Source of the DNA: an uncultured Clostridia bacterium | Lineage (GTDB): Bacteria; Bacillota; Clostridia; Christensenellales; Borkfalkiaceae | NCBI GenBank assembly: GCA_944354085.1 | Contig: CALVPW010000005.1 | Coordinates: forward strand, 1 to 30,874 | Direction: 5' to 3' | Length of the DNA: 30,874 nucleotides | Shown here: positions 15,297 to 22,558 of the stretch, piece by piece | How the letters are laid out: each line of letters begins with the position of its first letter | Numbering within the stretch: position 1 is the first letter of the stretch | The notes under the pieces: generated by a model | Databases searched by the model: none | Told to the model about the DNA's origin: nothing | Seen by the model: the letters and a program-made list of their open reading frames with translations, nothing else | Program-made: the position numbers and the translations under genes

Positions 15297-15816
15297 ATAC
15301 GTAACTCGTCTTGGTCACGTCGTTTTTGGGCGTTTTGCGGGGGACGATCTTTTCTGCCGCCGTCCCGACGGCAACGCTTGCCATGGGCAGGAAGCCTTGC
15401 GGGACCTTGAGGTCGGAAACGAGCGCCGCGTCTTTGGCGGCGTCGGCGATCACGCCGCGCACATATAAATTCCCGAGCCCCAGATCGGTCGCCGCGAGCA
15501 GCATGTTTTCGACGAGGCAGGAGACGTTGAGCGCGCCCACCGTTCCCGTATCCGAGGAGGAGACGACGATGAGCACGGGCGCGCCGTGCAGGGGATCGGC
15601 GTTCGCATCGCCCGAGGCTTTGACCGCGCAAAGGCGGATGCGTTCGAGGATGTCTTTGTCCCGTACGACGCTCAGGTGCAGCGTTTCAAAGCGGTGCATG
15701 CCGACGGGTGCGTACAGCGCGGCGTCGAGGATGCGTCGGATATCTTCTTCGGGGACGGGGTCTTTCAAAAAGCTGCGCGTGGAAACGCGCGTTTTCAAAA
15801 CGTCGCTGAATTGCAT
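15295..15816 (-). CDS. Nitroreductase family protein
   Basis: The 173-residue protein fits the FMN-dependent nitroreductase fold. The N-terminal RVSTRSFLKDPVPEEDIRRILDAALYAPVG motif region contacts FMN phosphate. A central helix CLVENMLLAATDLGLGNLYV and a C-terminal VAVGTAAEK segment are also typical. It would reduce a quinone, flavin or nitro compound with NAD(P)H; the substrate is unknown. The start is preceded by AAGGAGCG. It lies 25 bases downstream of the aldo/keto reductase gene in the same direction, so the two probably form a redox operon. Confidence 0.9.
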   Translation of the reverse strand: MQFSDVLKTRVSTRSFLKDPVPEEDIRRILDAALYAPVGMHRFETLHLSVVRDKDILERIRLCAVKASGDANADPLHGAPVLIVVSSSDTGTVGALNVSCLVENMLLAATDLGLGNLYVRGVIADAAKDAALVSDLKVPQGFLPMASVAVGTAAEKIVPRKTPKNDVTKTSYV

Positions 15817-15841
15817 AAGCGCTCCTTTTTATAAATTCCGA

Positions 15842-16816
15842 TCAGCCGATCTTTCTTACAAAGGGATGATAGTCGAGGATGGCTTCGATCTCGCCGAGCA
15901 CGTTTTCGGGAAGGACGAGCCCGCTCGCCGCCACGTTGCTCAAAAGCTGCGCAGGCTTGCTTGCGCCCGTGATGACGGAGGTGATCTCCTTCCTTCGCAG
16001 GATCCACGCCAGCGACAGGACGGAGAGGGGCACGCCGAGCTTTTCGGCGATGGGCAGAAGTCTTTCCACCTTGTCGAGATTGTCGTCCGTCAGCAGGTTA
16101 TTGATCTGCTTGTCCGCCTGCCACGTCGCGCGCGAACCTGCGGGGATGGGCTGACCTTTGCGGTATTTGCCCGTCAAAAGTCCCTGCGCAAGGGGGGAGA
16201 AGGTCGTGATGCCCACGCCGTTCTCGGCGCAGATATCCATGATCTCGTCCTCGATATAGCGGTCGACCATATTATATTCGGGCTGGATGACGGAAAGCGG
16301 GCGCAGATGTTCTTCTTTGATGACGGCGAGCGCCTTCGTGATCTGTACGGGCGACCATTCCGAAACGCCGAAGTATAAGATCTTGCCCGCCGCGACCATA
16401 TCCGATAAGACCTGCATGGTCTCTTCGATGGGCGTGGTGGGGTCATAGCGGTGGCAAAAATACAGATCGAGATAGTCGAGCCGCATGTTTTTCAGCGTCT
16501 TGTCGAGCTGCTCGATGATGTGCTTGCGCGAGAGCCCCCAATCGTTGGCGCCCCGTCCCATCGGGAAAAAGACTTTGGAAGAGACGACGTATTCGTTGCG
16601 GCTGTGCTCTTTTAAGACTTTCCCCAAAAAGCGTTCCGCCGCCCCGCCCGAATACGCGTCGGCGCAGTCGAAAAAGTTGATGCCCTGATCTAAGGCGGCG
16701 TTCACCGTTTCGAGCGCGACCTTTTCCGCGTCCGTTCCCGCAAGATCGGTCACCCAGCTGCCGAGCGCAACTTCGCTCACTTTAAGTCCCCATTTCCCCA
16801 AATTGCGATACTTCAT
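15842..16816 (-). CDS. Aldo/keto reductase (Kv-beta/YghZ-like)
   Basis: The 324-residue protein is a TIM-barrel NADPH-dependent reductase. The catalytic tetrad is visible as Asp and Tyr in DCADAYSGG, Lys in VVSSKVF and His in LYFCHRYD. The C-terminal NADPH-binding segment SVITGASKPAQLLSN is canonical. The MKYRNLGKWGLKVS start and the overall pattern resemble the potassium-channel beta-subunit/YghZ group. AAGGAGA precedes the ATG. It heads the pair with the nitroreductase and has its own promoter. Confidence 0.93.
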   Translation of the reverse strand: MKYRNLGKWGLKVSEVALGSWVTDLAGTDAEKVALETVNAALDQGINFFDCADAYSGGAAERFLGKVLKEHSRNEYVVSSKVFFPMGRGANDWGLSRKHIIEQLDKTLKNMRLDYLDLYFCHRYDPTTPIEETMQVLSDMVAAGKILYFGVSEWSPVQITKALAVIKEEHLRPLSVIQPEYNMVDRYIEDEIMDICAENGVGITTFSPLAQGLLTGKYRKGQPIPAGSRATWQADKQINNLLTDDNLDKVERLLPIAEKLGVPLSVLSLAWILRRKEITSVITGASKPAQLLSNVAASGLVLPENVLGEIEAILDYHPFVRKIG

Positions 16817-16853
16817 ACATTCTCCTTGGACGATATCGTTTATCTTTATGGAT

Positions 16854-16881
16854 ATTATAGCAAATTGTCGCCGTTTTGCAA
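16854..16881 (-). promoter_or_regulatory. Promoter of the aldo/keto reductase operon
   Basis: On the minus strand TTGCAA (16881-16876) and TATAAT (16859-16854) are 16 bases apart. The expected start is near 16847, giving a leader of about 30 bases with AAGGAGA. Confidence 0.7.
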
Positions 16882-16921
16882 GAGGGGACGCGCATATTTT
16901 TGCTGTATTTTCCGCGAATGC

Positions 16922-16950
16922 TTGTCAATCGTCCGTAAATATGGTATAAT
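16922..16950 (+). promoter_or_regulatory. Promoter of the mrnC operon (leaderless type)
   Basis: TTGTCA (16922-16927), a 17-base spacer and the extended -10 TGGTATAAT (hexamer 16945-16950) form a strong promoter. The mrnC ATG at 16958 lies 7 bases after the -10, so the mRNA would begin at or one base before the start codon. No Shine-Dalgarno sequence is present. Confidence 0.8.
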
Positions 16951-16957
16951 CCTTTGG

Positions 16958-17356
16958 ATGATAAACGATGCGCTGCCCGTTCCCGCCGAACGGGCGAAAC
17001 AACTCAATCCCGTCGTGCTCGCGTTCGTGGGGGACGCCGTGTACACGCTGTGCGTGCGCACCCGCCTCGCGCTCGGCAGCGGGGAAAAGACGGGCGCGCT
17101 CAACCGCCGCGCCTCCGAACGCGTTTCCGCGCACGGGCAGAGCGAGGCGCTCGCCGCCATCCTTCCCAAACTTTCCGAGGAAGAGGCGGAGATCTACCGC
17201 CGCGGACGCAACGCCAAAAAACCGACAAAGAGCAAAAACGCCACCGTGGCGGAATACGTCCGCTCGACGGGGTTCGAGGCGCTTTTGGGTTTTTTGTATC
17301 TGACGGGGCGCACCGAGCGCATCCGCGAATTATTTTTTCCCGAGGACGAGGCATGA
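16958..17356 (+). CDS. mrnC: Mini-ribonuclease III
   Basis: The 132-residue protein is an RNase III catalytic domain without a double-stranded-RNA-binding domain, as in the B. subtilis enzyme that matures 23S rRNA. The signature LAFVGDAVYTLCVR holds the catalytic Asp26. A second conserved segment, RRGRNAKKPTKSKNAT, is diagnostic of mini-III. The acidic end lies in TGFEALLGFLYLTGR. The open frame extends to 16826, but the promoter lies inside that extension. The stop overlaps the rlmB start (ATGA). First gene of a conserved Bacillota operon. Confidence 0.93.
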   Translation: MINDALPVPAERAKQLNPVVLAFVGDAVYTLCVRTRLALGSGEKTGALNRRASERVSAHGQSEALAAILPKLSEEEAEIYRRGRNAKKPTKSKNATVAEYVRSTGFEALLGFLYLTGRTERIRELFFPEDEA

Positions 17357-18063
17357 AGACAGAGGGCAGGAACGCCGTATTGGAACTTTTGAAAACAGAT
17401 AAGACCATCGAAAAGATCTTGCTCGAAAAGGGCGCGCAGGGCACGCTGGGCAAGATCTTTGCCGAAGCGCGCAGGCAGAACATCCGCGTGCAGTTCGTCG
17501 ACCGCGCCGTCCTCGACAGGGAGAGCGAGAGCAAGCGCCATCAGGGCGTGATCGCCTATACCACGGCGTACGAATACGCGGCGCTCAACGAGCTCTTCGG
17601 CGGGGGAAACAGCCTCATCGTTTTATGCGACGGCATCGAGGACGTGCACAATCTCGGGAGCATCCTCCGCGTTGCGGAATGCGCGGGGGCAGACGGCGTC
17701 GTCATCCCCAACGCCAAGGGCGCGAGCGTGACCGAGGCGGTCGTCCGCATCTCGGCGGGCGCGGCGGAGCATATCAAAGTTGCAAAAGTTCCCTCCGTGA
17801 ATTACGCGGTGGACGAGCTGAAAAAGGCAGGTTATTGGGTGTACGCGCTGGAAGCGGGCGGCGAGAGCATCTACAAAGCCGACTTAAAGGGCAAAGTCGG
17901 GCTCGTCGTCGGCGGGGAGGACAGCGGCGTCAGGCGCCTCACCCGCGAAAAGTGCGACGGCGTGCTCTCCATCCCGCTCTTCGGGAAAGTCAATTCGCTG
18001 AACGCCTCGGTGGCGCTCGGCATCGCCGTTTACGAGGTGGTCCGTGCAAGAGAAGGCGCGTAA
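17353..18063 (+). CDS. rlmB: 23S rRNA (guanosine-2'-O-)-methyltransferase RlmB (TrmH family)
   Basis: The 236-residue protein has an N-terminal L30e-like substrate-binding domain (MKTEGRNAVLELL...) and a C-terminal SPOUT methyltransferase domain. The three knot motifs are HNLGSILRVAECAGADGVV, VGGEDSGVRR and IPLFGKVNSLNASVALGIAVYE. It is expected to methylate the ribosomal peptidyl-transferase loop with S-adenosylmethionine. Start ATG overlaps the mrnC stop by 4 bases, and its end overlaps the sigma-factor gene by 20 bases. Confidence 0.93.
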   Translation: MKTEGRNAVLELLKTDKTIEKILLEKGAQGTLGKIFAEARRQNIRVQFVDRAVLDRESESKRHQGVIAYTTAYEYAALNELFGGGNSLIVLCDGIEDVHNLGSILRVAECAGADGVVIPNAKGASVTEAVVRISAGAAEHIKVAKVPSVNYAVDELKKAGYWVYALEAGGESIYKADLKGKVGLVVGGEDSGVRRLTREKCDGVLSIPLFGKVNSLNASVALGIAVYEVVRAREGA

Positions 18064-18601
18064 AAGCGACGAGGCGCTCGCCGTGCTCGCGCAAGCGGGC
18101 GAGGCGTGGGCGGAAGAGGAACTTTTGAACAGATACAAAAGCGCCGTCCGCGCCCGCGCCCGCAAGTTCTTTTTGGCGGGCGGCGAAACGGAGGATCTGG
18201 TGCAGGAGGGGATGATCGGGCTGATCTCCGCCATCCGCACCTATAAAGAGGGCGCAGGCAAGCGTTTTAAGAATTTCGCCTATCTGTGCGTGACCCGCCG
18301 CATTTACGATGCGCTCCGCGCTGCCGATAAAAAGGCGTATGAGGATCTCGATCCCGACTGCGTGCCCGAGGGCGTCACGCCCGAGGACAGCGTGCTCGCG
18401 GTGGAATCGCAGGCGGAGTTCCGTCTGCGGCTCACGCGGGCGCTCTCCGATTTTGAATTCCGCGTCGTCACGCTCTATCTCGACGGGATGCGTTACGCCG
18501 ATATCGCCCGCGCGACGGGCAAAGACCAAAAGAGCGTCGACAATGCGTTGGCGCGTTCGAAAAAGAAACTGCAAAAGACCTTTCCCGAATACACGAAGTG
18601 A
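18044..18601 (+). CDS. sigH: SigH-like RNA polymerase sigma factor
   Basis: The 185-residue sigma-70 family protein has region 2 (ETEDLVQEGMIGLISAIRTYKEG and FKNFAYLCVTRRIYDALR) and region 4 (LSDFEFRVVTLYLDGMRYADIARATGK with the helix SVDNALARSKKKL). The position after mrnC-rlmB is that of sigH (Spo0H) in Bacillota, the sigma factor of early sporulation and transition state. The start is GTG at 18044, inside rlmB, after AGGTGG. The usual intervening gene rae1 (yacP) is absent. No sporulation gene is in the window, so a sporulation role is inferred from orthology only. Confidence 0.88.
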   Translation: MQEKARKSDEALAVLAQAGEAWAEEELLNRYKSAVRARARKFFLAGGETEDLVQEGMIGLISAIRTYKEGAGKRFKNFAYLCVTRRIYDALRAADKKAYEDLDPDCVPEGVTPEDSVLAVESQAEFRLRLTRALSDFEFRVVTLYLDGMRYADIARATGKDQKSVDNALARSKKKLQKTFPEYTK

Positions 18602-18622
18602 CGCCGAAAAAGGAGCCCGATC

Positions 18623-20356
18623 ATGGCACATCTTTCCCTTTACAGAAAATTCCGCCCCGCCGTCTTTGACGAGATCGTGCGGCAGGAGCACGTCGTGCGC
18701 GTCCTCCGCCATCAGATCGAACGGGACGAGGTGGGGCATGCCTACCTCTTTACGGGGCCGCGCGGCACGGGTAAAACGAGCGTTGCCCGCATTTTTGCGC
18801 GCGCCGTCAACTGCGAACACCCGCAAAACGGTTCGCCGTGCGGCGTGTGCGCCGTGTGCAAAGCGCTCGCCGCGGGCGGCTCGCTCGACATCGTGGAGAT
18901 CGACGCCGCTTCCAACAACGGCGTGAACGAGATGCGCGACCTCAGGGAAAAGGTGCAGTATCCGCCCGTCACGGGCAAATATAAAGTGTATATCATCGAC
19001 GAAGTGCATATGCTGACGGACAGTGCCTTCAACGCGCTTTTGAAGACGCTCGAAGAACCGCCCGCGCACGCCGTCTTCATCCTTGCGACGACGGAACCGC
19101 ACAAGATCCCCGCGACCATCCTCTCCCGCTGTATGCGGCTGGATTTCAAACTCATCCCCGAAGAGGATCTCGAACGCCATCTTACAAAGATCTTGGACGG
19201 GCTCGGACGGCAGTACGAGAAGGAAGCCGTCGCCGCCATCGCTCGCGCGGGCGCGGGGAGCGACCGCGACATGCTCTCCATCGCCGAAATGTGCCTCGCG
19301 TACGGGGAGAAGCTCACCTACGACGGAGTGACCGCCGTGCTCGGCGCGGCGGATCTGCAAACGACGGCGTCTTTGGCGGATGCCGTGCTGCAGAGCGATC
19401 TTTCCACGGCGCTCTCCGTGACCGAACGCATCCTTGCCGAGGGCAAGTCGGCGGGCGTGCTGCTGCGCGATCTTTTGAACTTTCTCAACGAAGTCGCCGT
19501 CGCAAAAACATGCCGCAATGCGGAAAAGCTGCTCTCGCTGCCCGAAAGGCTGTTTTCCATGGTCAAGGAGATCGCCTCCCGCGCAGAGGGCGCGGCGATC
19601 CTGCGCGCGACGGAGATCATGGTCAAAACGGAAAACGAGCTGCGCTTCGCCTCGTCGCCGCGCATCGCGCTCGAAACGGCGATCCTGCGCGCCGCCATGC
19701 CGCAGACCGACCGCGACTTAGACGCGCTCCTCGTGCGGATCTCCGCGCTCGAAAAACAGGTGGCGCTGCTGCAAAAAAGCGCGCCCGCTCCCGTAAAACA
19801 AGCCCCCGCGCCTGTATTTGAGGCGCCAAAGGCAACGCCGCAAAAGGCTTTCGAGGAGTCGCCCTTTGACGACGTCCCGCCTCCCTTTGACGACGTCCCG
19901 CCTGAAGAGGATGCGGCGCCCCCTTGGGAGGAGGCGCTCCCCGCGCCTGACGAGGCGCCCCGCAAAACGCTTCCGCACGCACCCGCGGCAGAAAAAGCGC
20001 CGCCCGCCGAGAGTGCGGCGGCTGCGCCCGCGTCGGGAGCGCAGGATGCGGAAACGACATTCGGGCTCTTTTTGCGGCGGCTGCGCAAAATGCCCGCGAG
20101 CGGCGTATTGTACGCGCTTTGCCGCGACCTCGAACCGCGCGGCGAGGGCGAAAAACTCGTCCTGTCCACAGATATCCGTACGGTCGCTGATACGCTGAAC
20201 GGCGAAAAACACCGCGCGGCGATGGCTGCGGCGCTTGCCGAGCTCGGCGTGACGCAGTTCGAAGTGCGTTTTATTTCGGCAGCGCGGGCGGAGGAAAAGG
20301 ACGGCGTCGAACGGCTGAAAAAGGATTTTGCGGATTATCCCGTAGAAATAAAGTAA
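18623..20356 (+). CDS. dnaX: DNA polymerase III subunit gamma/tau
   Basis: The 577-residue protein is the clamp-loader ATPase. The AAA+ domain has Walker A GPRGTGKT (45-52), a zinc module Cys64, Cys73, Cys76, Cys79, the DEVH box (126-129) and the sensor/arginine-finger motif SRC (168-170). Domain III ends near 370. A Pro/Ala/Glu-rich linker (about 385-470) contains a doubled PFDDVPP unit. A tau-type C-terminal domain (FGLFLRRLRKMPASGVL...) follows. A run of six A residues at 19773 precedes the linker (see findings). Ribosome binding site AAGGAG, 21 bases after sigH. Confidence 0.96.
   Translation: MAHLSLYRKFRPAVFDEIVRQEHVVRVLRHQIERDEVGHAYLFTGPRGTGKTSVARIFARAVNCEHPQNGSPCGVCAVCKALAAGGSLDIVEIDAASNNGVNEMRDLREKVQYPPVTGKYKVYIIDEVHMLTDSAFNALLKTLEEPPAHAVFILATTEPHKIPATILSRCMRLDFKLIPEEDLERHLTKILDGLGRQYEKEAVAAIARAGAGSDRDMLSIAEMCLAYGEKLTYDGVTAVLGAADLQTTASLADAVLQSDLSTALSVTERILAEGKSAGVLLRDLLNFLNEVAVAKTCRNAEKLLSLPERLFSMVKEIASRAEGAAILRATEIMVKTENELRFASSPRIALETAILRAAMPQTDRDLDALLVRISALEKQVALLQKSAPAPVKQAPAPVFEAPKATPQKAFEESPFDDVPPPFDDVPPEEDAAPPWEEALPAPDEAPRKTLPHAPAAEKAPPAESAAAAPASGAQDAETTFGLFLRRLRKMPASGVLYALCRDLEPRGEGEKLVLSTDIRTVADTLNGEKHRAAMAAALAELGVTQFEVRFISAARAEEKDGVERLKKDFADYPVEIK
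19862..19903 (+). repeat. Tandem 21-base duplication inside dnaX
   Basis: Two exact copies of a 21-base unit (19862-19882 and 19883-19903) encode PFDDVPP twice in the disordered linker of the tau subunit. An exact in-frame duplication with no base difference suggests a recent event. Confidence 0.9.
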
Positions 20357-20383
20357 AAACGCGCGTCACGCGCAGGAGGACAT

Positions 20384-20722
20384 ATGGCAGGTTTCAACAA
20401 AGGCGGCATGGGGGGCGGAATGCAGAACCTCATGAAGCAGGCGCAAAAGATGCAGGAAGAGATGCAGGCAACGGAAAAACTCCTCGACGAGTGGGAGATC
20501 GTCGGTACGGCGGGGGGCGAAGCCGTCGTCGTATATATGAACGCGAAAAAAGTCATCGACGGCATCGAGATCGACAAATCGGTCATCGATCCCGACGACG
20601 AGGAGATGCTCGAAGATCTCGTGATGGCGGCGATCATGGACGGTTATAAAAAGGCAGACGCCGTCTATCAGGAGAAGATGGGCAAATTCGGCGCGATGGG
20701 CGGCATGGGAGGGCTCCTCTGA
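20384..20722 (+). CDS. YbaB/EbfC family nucleoid-associated protein
   Basis: The 112-residue protein has the usual layout: a Gly/Met-rich N-terminus, the helix MQNLMKQAQKMQEEMQATEKLLDE broken by a beta-sheet with GEAVVVYMNAKKVIDGIEID, then a helix EEMLEDLVMAAIMDGYKKA and a Gly/Met tail. Such dimers bind DNA. Position between dnaX and recR is the classical one. AGGAGGA precedes the ATG. The next gene begins one base after its stop. Confidence 0.94.
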   Translation: MAGFNKGGMGGGMQNLMKQAQKMQEEMQATEKLLDEWEIVGTAGGEAVVVYMNAKKVIDGIEIDKSVIDPDDEEMLEDLVMAAIMDGYKKADAVYQEKMGKFGAMGGMGGLL

Positions 20723-20723
20723 G

Positions 20724-21317
20724 GTGGACGTTTTTATCGAACCCATCGGGCGGCTGATGAACGAGTTTTCCAAGCTCCCCGGCGTCGGCAAAAAAACGGC
20801 GCAGCGGTATGCTTATAAGGTGATCGGCATGTCGGAGAGCGAGGCGCGCGCCTTTGCGGACGCCATCGTCAACGCCAAGCGCAAAGTGCGCTTTTGCAGC
20901 GTCTGCGGCAACTTCACCGAGAGCGACGTCTGCGAGATCTGCCGCACGCGCGACGCATCGCAGATCTGCGTCGTCAAAGAACCCAAAGACGTCATCGCGC
21001 TCGAAAAACTGCACGAATACAAGGGCGTATACCACGTTCTGCACGGGGTCATCGACCCGATGAACGGCGTCACGCCCAACGATATCCGCATCAAGGAGCT
21101 CTTGGCGCGCGTGGGCGAGGGCGGCGTGAAAGAGGTCATCATGGCGACCAATCCCGACGTGGAGGGAGAGGCGACGGCGATGTATATCGCCAAACTCTTA
21201 AAGCCGCTCGGCGTGACCGTCACGCGGCTGGCGCGCGGCGTGCCCGTTGGGAGCGAGCTCGAATATGCGGACGAAGTGACGCTTTCCCGCGCGCTCATCG
21301 AGCGCAAGGCAATATAA
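20724..21317 (+). CDS. recR: Recombination mediator RecR
   Basis: The 197-residue protein acts with RecF/RecO in loading RecA at gaps. A helix-hairpin-helix lies at LPGVGKKTAQRYA (18-30). A C4 zinc finger is formed by Cys58, Cys61, Cys70 and Cys73. A Toprim domain with ICVVKEPKDVIALEK and ATNPDVEGEATAMYIA follows, and the end LEYADEVTLSRAL is typical. The start is GTG, one base after the ybaB stop; GGGAGGG lies 10 bases upstream. Confidence 0.96.
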   Translation: MDVFIEPIGRLMNEFSKLPGVGKKTAQRYAYKVIGMSESEARAFADAIVNAKRKVRFCSVCGNFTESDVCEICRTRDASQICVVKEPKDVIALEKLHEYKGVYHVLHGVIDPMNGVTPNDIRIKELLARVGEGGVKEVIMATNPDVEGEATAMYIAKLLKPLGVTVTRLARGVPVGSELEYADEVTLSRALIERKAI

Positions 21318-21328
21318 GGAGACGATCT

Positions 21329-22303
21329 ATGAAGATTTCCGTACTCGGCTGCGGGCGGTGGGGCTCGTTCATCGCATGGTATCTTGCCCGCCGCGGCAAC
21401 GAAGTCACGAGCTGGGGGCCCGAAGGCGACCCCAGCTACGAAGTATTGAAGACGACGGGCAGGAACGAATATGTTTCGCTGGACGCGTCCATCACGCTCA
21501 CGTGCGATCTGGAACGCGCCGTGCGCACGGCGGAGATCGTCGTCATCTCCATCAGCGCGCAGGGCTTGCGCGGCTTTATGCAGCGCATCGTGCGCTATCC
21601 CGTTTCGGACAAAGTTTTTGTTCTGTGCATGAAGGGCATCGAGGCGGAAACGGGAAAGCGCCTTTCCGAGATCCTCGTCGAGAGCGGGATCTCCAAGGAT
21701 AAGATCGCCGTCTGGGTGGGACCCGGTCACATCCAGAGCTTTGTGCAGGGCATCCCGAACTGTATGGTCATCGATTCGGAAAACGACGCGCTGAAAATTT
21801 CGCTCGTCGATGCGTTCAAGAGCGACCTCATCCGTTTCTATTACGGGAACGATCTGCTGGGCACGGAGATCGGCGCCGCCGCCAAGAACGTGATGGGCAT
21901 TGCCGCGGGCGTGCTCGACGTCGTGTGCGTCCCCTTAAAAGGTCCGCTCATGTCGCGCGGGGCGCGCGAGGTGGCGCGGCTCATCAAAGCGATGGGGGGC
22001 AACGAGCTCTCCGCGTACGGGCTGGCGCATCTCGGTGATTACGAGACGACGCTCTTTTCCGCGTATTCGCATAACCGCATGTACGGCGAGATGCTCGCAA
22101 AGGGCAAACGCTTCCAAAAACTTGCCGAAGGCGTCGCAACGAGCAAGGCGATGCAATATTTGGGCGAAAAATACGGGGTCGATCTTCCCATCACGCGCGC
22201 GGTCTGCGCCGTCTGCTACGGCTCGGGCGACGATGCGGCGCGCTGCAAAGAGGAGATCGGCAAGCTCTTCCGCCGCAGCACCAAGGCGGAAATGTACGAG
22301 TAA
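21329..22303 (+). CDS. gpsA: Glycerol-3-phosphate dehydrogenase [NAD(P)+]
   Basis: The 324-residue enzyme makes sn-glycerol 3-phosphate from dihydroxyacetone phosphate for phospholipids. The Rossmann motif is GCGRWGS (7-13). The catalytic Lys186 lies in GTEIGAAAKNVMGIAAG. The first active-site lysine is in CMKGIE. The usual SRN(R) binding segment appears as SHNRMYGEMLAKG. Several segments are less canonical than in E. coli or B. subtilis (GPGHIQSF in place of GPSHAEEV), so the family call is firm but the subgroup is divergent. AAGGAGA precedes the ATG. It is the last gene of the mrnC operon. Confidence 0.9.
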   Translation: MKISVLGCGRWGSFIAWYLARRGNEVTSWGPEGDPSYEVLKTTGRNEYVSLDASITLTCDLERAVRTAEIVVISISAQGLRGFMQRIVRYPVSDKVFVLCMKGIEAETGKRLSEILVESGISKDKIAVWVGPGHIQSFVQGIPNCMVIDSENDALKISLVDAFKSDLIRFYYGNDLLGTEIGAAAKNVMGIAAGVLDVVCVPLKGPLMSRGAREVARLIKAMGGNELSAYGLAHLGDYETTLFSAYSHNRMYGEMLAKGKRFQKLAEGVATSKAMQYLGEKYGVDLPITRAVCAVCYGSGDDAARCKEEIGKLFRRSTKAEMYE

Positions 22304-22324
22304 ACGAGCAAAAATTGCCATTTT

Positions 22325-22444
22325 CATAGTACTATGCGTGTCATAATACCATGAAACGGACACGAACTCCATACATCCGCGGGGCGGCGCAGTTTATATG
22401 CGCTGCCCCGCAGACGTTGTAACGGATATGTTCCGTTCGTTTTC
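22325..22444 (+). other. Structured intergenic region after gpsA
   Basis: The 255-base gap between gpsA and the HAD gene contains a perfect palindrome CATAGTACTATG (22325-22336) and a 6-bp stem (22337-22342 with 22359-22364). It also has a strong 13-bp hairpin (22379-22391 with 22399-22411, one G-T pair) and a small hairpin AACGGA/TCCGTT (22421-22426 with 22432-22437) followed by CGTTTTC. The last is a candidate terminator for gpsA. The palindrome could be an operator. I recognise no known riboswitch or RNA family here. Confidence 0.5.
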
Positions 22445-22514
22445 TGATACAAACTTTCATTTTGCGGCTTTTGGAAAATTGCGGCATGCTTTTGCAAACT
22501 TCGCGTGCGTTTTA

Positions 22515-22523
22515 TGATATAAT
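22515..22523 (+). promoter_or_regulatory. Extended -10 promoter of the HAD gene
   Basis: TGATATAAT is a perfect extended -10 (hexamer 22518-22523). No good -35 lies at 17 bases; TTGCAA at 22492-22497 is 20 bases away. The predicted start is near 22530, giving a leader of about 29 bases. Confidence 0.6.
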
Positions 22524-22558
22524 GATAGCGAGAAAATATGGCATACAAGGATGGTTGT

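Noticed and set aside
16826..16957. N-terminal extension of mini-III RNase to an ATG at 16826
   Set aside because: The extension contains the promoter of the gene and the divergent promoter, and known mini-III proteins begin near the chosen ATG.
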